From assembly GCA_008636105.1 (NCBI GenBank), contig VSDH01000003.1, positions 1-64,000 of the forward strand: a stretch of DNA of 64,000 bases. Direction: 5' to 3'. The notes under the pieces were generated by a model, which saw only the letters and a program-made list of their open reading frames with translations, did no database searches and had not been told where the DNA came from. The stretch comes from Candidatus Scalindua sediminis. Its GTDB lineage: Bacteria; Planctomycetota; Brocadiia; Brocadiales; Scalinduaceae. Below are positions 36,071-45,638 of the stretch, in pieces (the stretch's first letter is position 1; the number at the start of each line of letters is the position of its first letter). A program made the position numbers and the translations under genes.

Positions 36071-37576
36071 ATGAAAAAATTTCTTGTCGTTGCTATTTTT
36101 GTATTCTTTTTGTTCGGTTTTAACGGCTCTTCAGATGCGGCATCTTTAATAGAGGATCTGAAAACCTTTGAACAGTCGCTATCTGAGTGGGTGACAAATT
36201 TTGATAAACTTGAGGAAAGATTTTCAGATTTTGAGAAAGACCTTCAGACCAGAGAAAAACAAATTGCAGATTTCAATAAGAGCGTTGATAGCATAAAAAA
36301 TCTAATTGCCGATATGAACGCTAAGGTCGATAAGGTTGAGAAAATGGGCTCGGCCTCAGGCATAAGAGATACCTTAAAAGAATTTGAAGGGACACTGAAT
36401 GTGTTTAAGAGAAGATTTTCTGAGATGGCAAAGAGGTTAGAGGATCAGGAGGTAAAAACTGCAGTACTTGGAAGGATATATGACACCGCTCAGAGACCGT
36501 TAGAAACCCTGATGCAGGCAATAGATGAGCAGAAAGACGTTATCAATAGTATGGCAAATAGATTAGATGAACAGGGGAAAACGCTTCTGGCTATAGAAGG
36601 AGGTTTTAAACAAATACTTCCTGCTGAATCTCCTGCAAAGGGTGCGGAAGCGGCTGTGCTGGCCTTCAGGCAAAAACAAAAGGAAATTGAAGAAATAAAT
36701 GCCAGATTAAGCAGGCTGGAATCAGGAACGATAGTCCTAAAGACAGAGGAAACAGTTGAGAGGAAGCCTGAAGCTGAAATAAAGGAAAAGGTTGTGGTTT
36801 CAGAAACTCCCACAGAGGGAGCAAAAGTACCTACTGAAAAACCTTCTGAAATGAAGGGTTTTACAAATATAGGGGGAGGTTTCTTTATAAAAAATATAGA
36901 ACTTAAGCCATTTGGTTCATCTACCTACATAAGCGGTGAAATAATGAATAAATCTGACAGAGACTATAGTATTGTAGATTTTAGAGTTCAGGCTTATAGC
37001 GAAGAAAATGACCTTTTGGGAGATCACCGTTTCTCCATTAAGGGGTTTAAAAGGGATGGCACGAAGACATTTGAAGAAGTAATGGCAGGAGCGGCATCCG
37101 AAAGAATTGCTAAATATTTTATTTTCCCTGCCGAAATGCCGTTAGGTTCTGACATGGGTGAAGGAACAGCCGAGATGATTGGGGGAAAATTACAGGTTGC
37201 AATGGCAGAAACTGCAGTGAAACAACCTCAAATTGAAGAAGGAAAAACAACTGCGAAGAAAGCATGGGAAATCGCAAAAGGATTGGAAGGTTTTGAAAAT
37301 ATAGGTAGCGGTTTTTTTATAAGGAATGTCTCTTTTAGCAGCTTCGGTTCTTCCTCTACTGTGACAGGGGAGATCAAAAACAATTCAAAAAATGACCTTT
37401 ACCTTGCTTCGTTTGTTATGAAAATATACAGCAAGGATTATGGTATGATCACGAGTTTTGATTTTTCGGTAAGGCGTCTTAAGAGTGGAGGTATAAAGAC
37501 TTTTGAAGAAATAGTTACCGGTGTACCCCCGGTCGATATCTCCAGGTATGAGGTAGTGTTTAAGAGCTCCTACTGA
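36071..37576 (+). CDS. Exported coiled-coil protein with two similar C-terminal domains
   Basis: 501 residues. A signal peptide (about 1-24, ending SDAAS) and a long coiled coil (about 30-235) with many Lys/Glu heptads precede two similar beta domains. The first (about 264-358) contains FTNIGGGFFIKNIELKPFG and TKTFEEVMAG. The second (about 407-498) contains FENIGSGFFIRNVSFSSFG and IKTFEEIVTG, so the domain is duplicated. These resemble FxLYD/DUF3426-like domains that handle cell-surface interactions. Function unknown. Confidence 0.75.
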   Translation: MKKFLVVAIFVFFLFGFNGSSDAASLIEDLKTFEQSLSEWVTNFDKLEERFSDFEKDLQTREKQIADFNKSVDSIKNLIADMNAKVDKVEKMGSASGIRDTLKEFEGTLNVFKRRFSEMAKRLEDQEVKTAVLGRIYDTAQRPLETLMQAIDEQKDVINSMANRLDEQGKTLLAIEGGFKQILPAESPAKGAEAAVLAFRQKQKEIEEINARLSRLESGTIVLKTEETVERKPEAEIKEKVVVSETPTEGAKVPTEKPSEMKGFTNIGGGFFIKNIELKPFGSSTYISGEIMNKSDRDYSIVDFRVQAYSEENDLLGDHRFSIKGFKRDGTKTFEEVMAGAASERIAKYFIFPAEMPLGSDMGEGTAEMIGGKLQVAMAETAVKQPQIEEGKTTAKKAWEIAKGLEGFENIGSGFFIRNVSFSSFGSSSTVTGEIKNNSKNDLYLASFVMKIYSKDYGMITSFDFSVRRLKSGGIKTFEEIVTGVPPVDISRYEVVFKSSY

Positions 37577-37598
37577 ACGCAATGTCATTTATCAAGAT

Positions 37599-37661
37599 GT
37601 AGCGGAAACCTTCAGGTTTCCATGATTGCTATATGATATGGAAGGCTAAAGCCTTCCGCTA
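37599..37661. repeat. Pair of REP-like hairpins, convergent gene boundary
   Basis: GTAG head, GGAAACC-TTCA-GGTTTCC hairpin, then GGAAGGC-TAAA-GCCTTCC and a closing CTAC, with outer TAGCGGAA/TTCCGCTA arms. It lies between two convergent genes. The last bases provide the stop codon of the SPFH gene on the minus strand. Confidence 0.8.
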
Positions 37662-38957
37662 CTGAGATACCGGATATTCTTCAGTAAGGACTTCCCATTC
37701 CTTGTCAATTTTCTCTTGCAATTCTTCAGACACTTCTGGTTTTGCTTCTTTAAATTCTTTTTCTAACTCACTAGGTACATCCAAACCTTCAGGCATTATT
37801 CTTGGCTTATAGAAAAAATCCTCTCTCCCCGATTTATCTCTCAATTTCACTCCATCCTTCTCTCTCGCTTTCAATCTTTTTCCCCTTTTTCCTCCTCCCA
37901 GTTTTTCTACCATCTTATCTATGTCTAAAAGGTCAATGTACTGGGTCGATACTATCACGTCCGCTAAGTTTATGTTCCTGACAGCTTCAAGCGCTACTAT
38001 TAAGTCACCACCCAGGCCAGTCATAGCCCCTCTTCGTAATCTTTCACCCTCTGCCTTTGCCCTTGCAATGAGTAATTCGCCTGCAGCCCGTCTTTCCTCT
38101 TTATAAAGGTTTCCCTCCGCCGTCTTTTCTATTTTAAATTTATTAGCGTCTGCTAGAATTGCGGTAACTGTGGTTACCATTTCCGCCCTTAACGACACCA
38201 TTTGCCCCTCCCTATTAGACCGTATCTTTTCCGCAAGGGCCTCCGTGGTAGCGTCTACGGTCTGGGTAATACCTGTTTGGTTAACGGCCTTCTCCCTTGC
38301 TATATTCAATAATTCATCTAATTCTGCGAGCTTAACATTCTTGATTTTTCTCTCCAGCTGCGGGTCGAACCTCATATCCAGTATAAGCCAGTCTATGACG
38401 TAGATATGCCGGGACTCAACCTTGCTTTGAAGTAATTGTTTTGCCTCCTCGGCTCTCCTGCGTTTCTCATCAGGATTGTAAAGGTTCTTTTCAGTCATCT
38501 TTCCTAATACGTTTCTTGCCACATCACGAACTTCACTTTCCAGAAATCTCTTATATCTATCACCAGGACCGATTTCCTGGGCGATCTTGTATGCCTTTCC
38601 TTTTTTTATTTGATACTTGATAATGATCTCAACTGTAACATTATAGTCATCTGCAGTCCTTATCGGTAACTCCCTGTTTTCAATCTTTCCTTCTGGTGTA
38701 CGTGCTTCCCTTGTCATGTTAAATGTTTGTACGGTACTATCAAATAAGTCCCATGTTTCGGTTCTCCTTATATACCTGTGCCAGCCAGGCCCATAGTCTT
38801 TTTGCACAACACCTCTCTTAAGGCCCCATATTACAGTCTTAACTCCTACCTGGTCAACCCTAACCTTAACGGTGGCAAACCTTATACCGAGAATAATAAC
38901 GATTATACCTGCCAGAATACTTAAAGGTAAGAAATATTTGGCCACAATCTTTACCAT
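37659..38957 (-). CDS. SPFH/Band 7 family membrane protein (second of a pair)
   Basis: 432 residues. An N-terminal membrane helix (about 8-28) is followed by an SPFH domain (DQVGVKTVIWGLKRGVVQKDYGPGWHRYI and onward). A long Ala/Glu/Arg-rich coiled coil (about 180-330) and a charged Pro-rich tail complete it. HflK/HflC, prohibitin and flotillin relatives form cage-like membrane oligomers around proteases such as FtsH. Its partner gene lies 39 bases upstream in the same orientation, so a hetero-oligomer is likely. The stop codon lies inside a REP-like repeat. Confidence 0.88.
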   Translation of the reverse strand: MVKIVAKYFLPLSILAGIIVIILGIRFATVKVRVDQVGVKTVIWGLKRGVVQKDYGPGWHRYIRRTETWDLFDSTVQTFNMTREARTPEGKIENRELPIRTADDYNVTVEIIIKYQIKKGKAYKIAQEIGPGDRYKRFLESEVRDVARNVLGKMTEKNLYNPDEKRRRAEEAKQLLQSKVESRHIYVIDWLILDMRFDPQLERKIKNVKLAELDELLNIAREKAVNQTGITQTVDATTEALAEKIRSNREGQMVSLRAEMVTTVTAILADANKFKIEKTAEGNLYKEERRAAGELLIARAKAEGERLRRGAMTGLGGDLIVALEAVRNINLADVIVSTQYIDLLDIDKMVEKLGGGKRGKRLKAREKDGVKLRDKSGREDFFYKPRIMPEGLDVPSELEKEFKEAKPEVSEELQEKIDKEWEVLTEEYPVSQ

Positions 38958-38996
38958 TATGTCATTCTCCTGAGACTCTTATTGCTCAATGTTTTT

Positions 38997-40133
38997 CTAC
39001 TCTTCAACCGTTGGCATTGCCTCTAATTCTCTAAGAAGTTTTTCCCTTTCTCTTATTCTAAGTTGAGGTATTTCCCTTTCGGCCCTTAAGACCGGTGTCC
39101 CCGCTATCTTTGCCTGGCGCAATCTCCTTGCGTATTCCATCTTGACCAGGTTGCGGCCCCCCTCACCTTCAAGCGCATCTCTTAATGCAAGGAGACCTGC
39201 TGCTTCAGCCTCTCTAACGGCAAGTACTGCCTCTGCCGACCTTCTCAATCTTGAGTATTCCGCATCAGCATCAAAATTTGCTTTAAGTAGATACGCAATG
39301 CCTTCCTGTTTAAGTTTAGCCGCTTGTGCCGTTGCTTCTATCTCCATGTTGTATAATGTACCCCTGAATCTGGATATCGTTACTTCCAGCTTCTTTGTTT
39401 CCGCAGTTACTACCCTTTCCTGATTTTCCTTGGCCGCTTCGCCCCTGCGAAACTGTTCTTCAACCGTTTTATCAGCAATCCTTCTTGCCTGAATCTTCTC
39501 CGCATATTCCCTGTAATAACGATAATCAATGAAGTTTAAAGATGTTATAAATATTCCATGTCGGTTCAGTAGTCTATTTAGCTCTGCTTTTGCTTCCTGT
39601 GTCTTTATATCCCTCTTCTCAGCGGCAGGAAATTCGTCTATTCTTAATTCCCCAAATTCATATCGGCAGATAGTTTTTGCATAGTCCCATATCCATTTTT
39701 CTTTAAAGACATCACCCAGCCCCGTATTCTGAACGATTGTATCGGCCATTTTTGAGAATATTCTGTATTGAATGATCAGGTCGAGACTTACGTCACCTCC
39801 GTCCCGCGTCTTAAGGATAACCGGATTGCCCTGTGGATAGTCGGCTGATATATTTGCTGAATGCATTGGGGTTGCTTGCTCACTCTTGTCAAGAATATAC
39901 AGATCCTGTATATAAGGGTAATAAATTACAGCACCAGAACGGTCTATGGTTCTTATATTACCAGTAACATTATTGATGATTACGGCAACCTCATCGGCCT
40001 CGATCTCTCTCCATGTTAGTCTTCGACCCCCTAGTATGAGTATAATTAACAATAATACAGGTATGCCTATAAATAGTAGTTTCTTTGAAAAATGCCTTTT
40101 TTTAGTACCCTTTGGTTCAAAATTTTTTTCCAT
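38997..40133 (-). CDS. SPFH/Band 7 family membrane protein (first of a pair)
   Basis: 378 residues. A basic N-terminus and one membrane helix (about 18-38) are followed by an SPFH domain (EIEADEVAVIINNVTGNIRTIDRSG) and a long coiled coil rich in Ala, Glu and Arg (about 215-360). It is HflK/prohibitin-like. Two different SPFH genes in tandem, both with a single N-terminal anchor, match the HflK-HflC layout, but identity with either is not certain. Confidence 0.88.
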   Translation of the reverse strand: MEKNFEPKGTKKRHFSKKLLFIGIPVLLLIILILGGRRLTWREIEADEVAVIINNVTGNIRTIDRSGAVIYYPYIQDLYILDKSEQATPMHSANISADYPQGNPVILKTRDGGDVSLDLIIQYRIFSKMADTIVQNTGLGDVFKEKWIWDYAKTICRYEFGELRIDEFPAAEKRDIKTQEAKAELNRLLNRHGIFITSLNFIDYRYYREYAEKIQARRIADKTVEEQFRRGEAAKENQERVVTAETKKLEVTISRFRGTLYNMEIEATAQAAKLKQEGIAYLLKANFDADAEYSRLRRSAEAVLAVREAEAAGLLALRDALEGEGGRNLVKMEYARRLRQAKIAGTPVLRAEREIPQLRIREREKLLRELEAMPTVEE

Positions 40134-40465
40134 TTTAAATCTCTGTTATTCTATGAATTATTGTTTTGATACTGACTATTTATCTGACTAAGCAAAATAA
40201 ACTGCTCAGGGTTTTACACAAGCAGTAACCAATCTATCGAAAAGTATGTCTGGATATGGTTTCTATAATAAAATCCATCCTTCTAAATATTGTAGTCATA
40301 ATAATTTGAAATACAATATATAGAATTTACTGGGAGAAATCAACAGTTATTTCGATTTGAATATATTATAGCTGGAAGGGTGATATCATTCAATAAAGAA
40401 TTATTATTAAAATAGACTCTTTCTCGTCATAAACCGATCAACCACATAATAAAGTTGTAGCGACT
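40134..40465. other. Intergenic stretch, nothing recognised
   Basis: About 330 bp, AT-rich, between two minus-strand genes. It should hold the promoter of the SPFH pair, but I cannot pick it. No hairpin of note. Confidence 0.4.
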
Positions 40466-41020
40466 CTAGCGATCAGCATGTGGTGGAAAGGTAATGCCAA
40501 ATATCTTTATTGCAAATTTCTTGTTCTTCAGGCCAAAATGTACTTTCCCCTTGCCCGTAATAAGTGAGAGAACCGTAACAAGAGGCACCATAACGGGTAA
40601 TGCTATAAGAAGAATACACAGGGCAATCAATACTATTGGCAGGGCAATGGAAATCAGAGGAAAAGCAAGTAGTATAATGCTTGTTATTATTAATAACCCG
40701 AATAATATGAGGGGAGGGAATAAGAAAATTGAAAATAATGCGATCAAAAACTTCTTAAATGGGTTTTGAACCTTTTTCCCAAAAATGAAGACTCCATAAG
40801 GAGACTCTTCTTCTTCCTGAAAAGGTGTTTCTTCAGTTACTTCATCAACCTGTTCTTCTTCTTTTGGAGAAGGCGTTTCTTCGGTTACTTCACCAACCTG
40901 TTCTTCTTCTTCTTTTGAAGAAGGCGCTTCTTCGGTTACTACACTAACCTGTTCTTCTTTTGAAGAAGATGTTTCTTCAACTACTACATTTGTCTGTTGC
41001 TTCTTTTTCCGCTTCCACAT
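40466..41020 (-). CDS. Membrane protein with acidic 16-residue repeats
   Basis: 184 residues. The N-terminus is basic, then four imperfect repeats of the type VTEETPSPKEEEQVDE (about residues 12-75). Hydrophobic segments follow (about 90-112 and 115-160, probably three helices), then a basic end. The Glu-rich repeats are also visible as DNA repeats and may have expanded by slippage. Topology suggests a cytosolic acidic tail. Unknown function. Confidence 0.65.
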   Translation of the reverse strand: MWKRKKKQQTNVVVEETSSSKEEQVSVVTEEAPSSKEEEEQVGEVTEETPSPKEEEQVDEVTEETPFQEEEESPYGVFIFGKKVQNPFKKFLIALFSIFLFPPLILFGLLIITSIILLAFPLISIALPIVLIALCILLIALPVMVPLVTVLSLITGKGKVHFGLKNKKFAIKIFGITFPPHADR

Positions 41021-41173
41021 TTATGATAATCTTATAGAATTTAAGCGACTATCTTACCTTGACATTAGAAAACATAGCCGATATTATTTACTTTGACAAT
41101 AAAAAATCTCTGCCAGATATACTGAAACGGATTGTATGTAAAAGAAATCGTAAAGTCAAGCGTAATTTGAGTT

Positions 41174-42661
41174 ATGAAAATCACCTATCATCCAACATTT
41201 GAAGAATTTAGGGAACTTTCAAGGAAGGGAAATGTCGTGCCAGTATACCGCCAACTTTTTGCGGATACACTGACTCCTGTCTCTGCCTTTCAAAAGATTT
41301 CGAATACAGATTATGCGTTTCTTCTAGAGAGCGCACACGGTGGTGAAAAGATGGCAAGATACTCCTTTCTGGGGAGTAACCCTTTTATGGGATTCAAATG
41401 CCAGGGTAACGACGTGGAAATTTCTAAAAACGGAGGAATTGAGAACTTCAAATCTCCTGACCCCTTTAGTGAACTTGAAAGACAGATAAATAGATTTTCT
41501 CCTGTGCACGTTAATGGCTTACCAAATTTCTTTGGTGGTGCAGTGGGATATATGTCCTATGATTCAGTTCGCTATGTTGAAAATTTACCAAATTCTACAA
41601 CCGATGATTTAAATTTACCGGATATTTACTTTATGTTCTATGACGTAATAACTATATTTGACCATTTGAATAAAACAATAAAAGTGGCATGTGCTGCTTA
41701 CCTGGACGGCAAGGACATCAAAGATGTCTACCAGGATGCGGTTGATAAAATAGATGGTGTTATAAAGAAACTACGAACACCGGTAACGGAATTGAGCGAT
41801 GATATAACTGAAGAAGGTGAGGTAAATATAAAATTCTCGTCAAATTTTAAGAAGTCGGATTTCATAAAGGCGGTGGAAACCTGTAAAGAGTACATTCGAG
41901 CGGGAGACATAATTCAGGCAGTCATTTCACAACGCCTCCAGACCCAAACAATTGCAAAACCAATTAATATCTACCGCACGTTAAGGGTCATTAATCCGTC
42001 TCCATATATGTTTTATATAAAAATGAAGAATCTTGAACTGATAGGTTCATCTCCAGAGGTAATGGTAAAAGTAGAGAATGGTAAAGTTAATGTTAGGCCC
42101 ATTGCTGGAACACGACGGCGTGGTCGTACCACGGAAGAGGATGAGTTGTTGGCAAGAGAGTTGTTAGCCGATCCAAAAGAACGTGCTGAGCATATTATGC
42201 TGCTTGACCTGGGCAGGAATGATGTCGGAAGGATCGCACAGTACGGTAGTGTTGTAATAGACGAAAATATGGTAATAGAAAAATACTCACATGTAATGCA
42301 TATCACATCCAGTGTCAGCGGAAAATTGATGAATGGTAAAAGTGCCTTTGATGGCTTAAGGGCATGTTTGCCTGCAGGTACTCTATCTGGTGCTCCAAAG
42401 ATAAGGGCTATGGAAATAATAGATGAACTGGAACCCACTCGACGTGGTCCCTATGGTGGTGCGATAGGGCATATAGATTTTTTTGGGGATATGAATACAT
42501 GCATTACAATCAGAACTATCATCTTGAAAAATGGTAAGGACGCATACATTCAGGCAGGTGCTGGTATAGTCGCTGATTCGATTCCTGAGAGGGAATACCA
42601 GGAAACCCTCAATAAGGCAAAGGGGTTGCTTAAGGCCATTGAAGTGGCAGAAAAGATTTAA
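41174..42661 (+). CDS. trpE: Anthranilate synthase component I
   Basis: 495 residues. The N-terminal domain (FLLESAHGGEKMARYSFLG) and the chorismate-binding core show IAGTRRRGRTTEEDELL, LLDLGRNDVGRIA, LPAGTLSGAPKIRAMEIIDELE and QAGAGIVADS. It turns chorismate to anthranilate using ammonia delivered by TrpG. Neither trpG nor other trp genes lie next to it; a miniature element follows instead. No leader peptide or attenuator was recognised upstream. Confidence 0.95.
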   Translation: MKITYHPTFEEFRELSRKGNVVPVYRQLFADTLTPVSAFQKISNTDYAFLLESAHGGEKMARYSFLGSNPFMGFKCQGNDVEISKNGGIENFKSPDPFSELERQINRFSPVHVNGLPNFFGGAVGYMSYDSVRYVENLPNSTTDDLNLPDIYFMFYDVITIFDHLNKTIKVACAAYLDGKDIKDVYQDAVDKIDGVIKKLRTPVTELSDDITEEGEVNIKFSSNFKKSDFIKAVETCKEYIRAGDIIQAVISQRLQTQTIAKPINIYRTLRVINPSPYMFYIKMKNLELIGSSPEVMVKVENGKVNVRPIAGTRRRGRTTEEDELLARELLADPKERAEHIMLLDLGRNDVGRIAQYGSVVIDENMVIEKYSHVMHITSSVSGKLMNGKSAFDGLRACLPAGTLSGAPKIRAMEIIDELEPTRRGPYGGAIGHIDFFGDMNTCITIRTIILKNGKDAYIQAGAGIVADSIPEREYQETLNKAKGLLKAIEVAEKI

Positions 42662-42705
42662 GAATCTATAAATATTGACAAAAGTATGTATGATAAAATA
42701 TAATT

Positions 42706-42835
42706 AATATATGAGGAAACCCAAATGACCACAAACTGTCATTCTGAATTTATTTCAGAATCTATGTCTATCAAGATGTTAAGAGACCCTGAAACAAGTT
42801 CAGGGTGACAATATAGTGTTTCCGCAACAAATACT
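42706..42835. mobile_element. Miniature inverted-repeat element, copy B (left end eroded)
   Basis: Same internal hairpins as copy A (ATTCTGAA-TTTA-TTCAGAAT and CCCTGAA-ACAAG-TTCAGGG) and the right end TTTCCGCAACAAATACT. The left end keeps AGGAAA but has lost part of the terminal repeat. AATT flanks both ends (42702-42705, 42836-42839), consistent with a 4-bp target duplication. Confidence 0.75.
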
Positions 42836-42926
42836 AATTAGGTTTTATAGGATATTTGAGCAGAATAGATTGATAGACAAATTCATATCTAATGAAAGTT
42901 ACTAAGAATATAAGGAGATAGAGAAA

Positions 42927-43883
42927 ATGTGGTTAAGACTCAGGCTTTATCTTTTACTTACCATCATGTTTGGAATAGTTTACGCCATGATCGTGATGAT
43001 AGCCCATATGATGGGAATTTCAGGATTTATGTTTTATGCCGTTCTTGCCGGGGGTATAACCTTTGTTCAGTATATGATGGGACCAAAGATGGTAGAGTGG
43101 TCAATGGGTGTGAAATACGTATCTGAGACAGAGGCACCCGAATTACATAGCATGGTTGGAGAGCTGGCACAAAAGGCAGGGATAAGAAAACCCAGGATCG
43201 GTATTGCAAGAATGAATATCCCAAATGCCTTTGCCTTTGGCAGATGGGGCAAGGACGGCAGGGTTTGTGTGACTGAGCCCCTTATGAAGCTTTTGAACAG
43301 AGGAGAACTCAAGGCAGTATTAGGCCATGAAATCTCTCACCTGAAGAACCGCGATGTAGCAACCATTACTATGCTTTCTGTAATACCAATGATACTATGG
43401 TATGTCGCGTGGAGCTTTATGTTTAGCAGACGTAGTGAAAGAGGCAATACGGCCATGATAGGTATAGTCGCTTTTCTCCTTTATTTTATCACAAACATGT
43501 TAGTGTTATATGCATCGAGGATACGAGAGTACTACGCAGACCTTGGAAGTGTAAAACTCGGGAATGCTCCTCATGACATGGCTTCCGCACTGTATAAATT
43601 GGTGTATGGAAATGCAAAGGTATCGAAGGAATCATTAAAACAAATCGAGGGTTATAAGGCCTTCTTTGCAAATGATCCCTCCAGGGCGGCAAATGAACTT
43701 AGAGAATTGAGACAGGTTGATCTCGATATGAATGGTACCATTGATGAAGATGAACTCAAATCGTTAGGTATGAAAGATGTAAAAATTAAAACCTCTGATA
43801 AACTAATGGAAATCTTAAGTACGCATCCAAATATGGTTAAAAGAGTAAAACACTTATCCGAACTGGCTCATGGAAGGGCATGA
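42927..43883 (+). CDS. htpX: M48 zinc metalloprotease HtpX, with an EF-hand-like insert
   Basis: 318 residues. Four hydrophobic segments (about 8-26, 30-50, 150-172 and 178-200), the zinc motif LGHEISHLKNRD and the third ligand region YYADLGSV are typical of HtpX, an inner-membrane quality-control protease. The C-terminal region contains DLDMNGTIDEDE (residues 265-276), a textbook 12-residue EF-hand calcium loop not expected in HtpX. AAGGAGATAGAGAAA supports the start. A 53-aa membrane gene follows after 3 bases. Confidence 0.93.
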   Translation: MWLRLRLYLLLTIMFGIVYAMIVMIAHMMGISGFMFYAVLAGGITFVQYMMGPKMVEWSMGVKYVSETEAPELHSMVGELAQKAGIRKPRIGIARMNIPNAFAFGRWGKDGRVCVTEPLMKLLNRGELKAVLGHEISHLKNRDVATITMLSVIPMILWYVAWSFMFSRRSERGNTAMIGIVAFLLYFITNMLVLYASRIREYYADLGSVKLGNAPHDMASALYKLVYGNAKVSKESLKQIEGYKAFFANDPSRAANELRELRQVDLDMNGTIDEDELKSLGMKDVKIKTSDKLMEILSTHPNMVKRVKHLSELAHGRA

Positions 43884-43886
43884 TTA

Positions 43887-44048
43887 GTGATAATCCCAAA
43901 GTTTTTTCAGATTATGGGTATGCTTCTATTAATTGAAGGTCTTTATTTGGGCATTGTCAAACATTCTATGAATATGGAATTAATATGCGTGGGGATTGGC
44001 ATTGCAGTTTTTTATCTTGGGAGGTGGCTGGAGAAAAGGAAAAGTTGA
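43887..44048 (+). CDS. Small two-helix membrane protein (53 aa)
   Basis: A GTG start three bases after the htpX stop opens 53 codons; an ATG at 43915 is an alternative. The product is mostly two hydrophobic helices (FFQIMGMLLLIEGLYLGIV and LICVGIGIAVFYLG), with a basic end EKRKS. Tight spacing suggests co-translation with htpX. Unknown function; it could be an HtpX partner. Confidence 0.6.
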   Translation: MIIPKFFQIMGMLLLIEGLYLGIVKHSMNMELICVGIGIAVFYLGRWLEKRKS

Positions 44049-44150
44049 AGTCTTGCGTTTATTAATATCCTCGCCTAAGCAATAAAACCAGAAATGTGTT
44101 ACGTTGATTATTCCCTCAAAATTGTGAAACACTGGCTTTGGTTATCTGCC

Positions 44151-45638
44151 TTATTTTTTTTCTCCCGAATTACAAGTTATGTGAGATAATAACTCGGGAA
44201 CCGATATGGTTGCTATAGTAGTTTTTGAATCAGCCATCCCATAAGGAATAATCAACTCATCATTATGAATTAAGGCCCCGCAGGTATATACTACATTAGG
44301 TACATATCCATCTCTCTCCTCTTCATTTGGGACTATTATGGGTTCTTCGATTCTGCCAATTATTTTGGTTGGATCCGCCAAATCCAACAATTCTATCCCA
44401 ATGCAATATTTCCTCATAGGCCCTACTCCATGTGTCAACATAATCCAACCGGCATCTGTTTCAATAGGAGATCCGCAATTTCCGATTTGTAAGAATTCCC
44501 AGGGGTGGGTCGGTTTTTGTATAATTTTTGACTCTTGCCAGAAATGGAGATCGTCTGAAAACATAATGTGGTTGTTTTCACCATCTATACGGGAAAGCAT
44601 AACGTATTTTCCATTAATAAGTCTCGGGAAAAGTGCCATTCCTTTGTTCCGTACTGATTTACCGTTAAGTGTGATCATTTTGAATGTTAAAAAATCCCTT
44701 GTCTCAAGCATTTGTGGTAGTATCTTAAATCCATCATAGGCTGTGTATGTAGCATAATATGTAACAGTACCATCCTCATTAATAAAGCGTACAAAACGTG
44801 CGTCTTCTATTCCAATATTTTCGATTTCTTTTACAGGGAATATGACCCTCTCAGATATCTGGCTATCAGGACTAAACGTTATTTCATAATTAGATCTTGC
44901 AAGCCACAGCATCATCTTCACGCCTTCGTTTTGGTGGATTTCCGAAAAGAGATGAACATCCCTTAACTTGTCAATCTCTTCCCCTAGCGACTGAAACGTA
45001 AACTCTCCTGGTAATTGGCCAAGTATATACTGTGTTACTTCACTACATACTTCCATTTCATTAAGTTTTAGTTGAAAGAGGGGTTTATCATAAGTCGGAT
45101 TTGGATGTATTATGGGCGTTTCAACAAAACGGCTTACACGATCCAGGGATATATCGTTGTTTTCATCAATAATTCCACTTCGAAATTCAATAGAGGATAG
45201 ATGTCGTTCTCCAACAGCTCGAAAACTCATAATGAATCGAACTTCATTGCTGTTTAAACCATCTTGATTTACGTGGAGGACAATTGAAGGATTAAAAAGT
45301 CCTATAGACTCAATAGAATATTCCTTTGTAAAATAGGATCCTATTAATAATATTCTTTCAGATGATAAGGAGTTTTTTTGTGGTATAAAATGCTCAATAT
45401 GCTTATAATGTTTCTCAAGAACATCGTCAAATCTTCTGTGACGTCCTGAAAACTCATCAATTACGCTATTATAAAGTTTCACTACTTCATTTTCAGGTAG
45501 ATTTAACACCATATTAATAACATTTCTTATACGAGTTATAGAACCAGGAATATGTTGTCTGGTTATTACACGTGACTTTACTGAATTGAAAATCTTCGAG
45601 CTTTTTTTTACAGCCAGTCGGGTTTTATTTAATAACAT
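44151..45638 (-). CDS. GH130-family glycoside phosphorylase-like protein
   Basis: 495 residues. The C-terminal five-bladed propeller core has GIEDARFVRF, NKGMALFPRLINGKYVMLSRIDG, IQKPTHPWE, GSPIETDAGWIMLTHGVGPMR and the end region YGMADSKTTIA. These match beta-mannoside/mannooligosaccharide phosphorylases of GH130. About 180 N-terminal residues precede the core, longer than usual. A GAGGGG ribosome binding site supports the ATG. It diverges from a GT4 gene and a second GH130 gene, suggesting a mannan or glycoconjugate locus. Confidence 0.85.
   Translation of the reverse strand: MLLNKTRLAVKKSSKIFNSVKSRVITRQHIPGSITRIRNVINMVLNLPENEVVKLYNSVIDEFSGRHRRFDDVLEKHYKHIEHFIPQKNSLSSERILLIGSYFTKEYSIESIGLFNPSIVLHVNQDGLNSNEVRFIMSFRAVGERHLSSIEFRSGIIDENNDISLDRVSRFVETPIIHPNPTYDKPLFQLKLNEMEVCSEVTQYILGQLPGEFTFQSLGEEIDKLRDVHLFSEIHQNEGVKMMLWLARSNYEITFSPDSQISERVIFPVKEIENIGIEDARFVRFINEDGTVTYYATYTAYDGFKILPQMLETRDFLTFKMITLNGKSVRNKGMALFPRLINGKYVMLSRIDGENNHIMFSDDLHFWQESKIIQKPTHPWEFLQIGNCGSPIETDAGWIMLTHGVGPMRKYCIGIELLDLADPTKIIGRIEEPIIVPNEEERDGYVPNVVYTCGALIHNDELIIPYGMADSKTTIATISVPELLSHITCNSGEKK

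Noticed and set aside
41021-41173. trp attenuator before trpE
   Set aside because: No leader peptide with Trp codons, T-box or terminator/antiterminator pair could be recognised.
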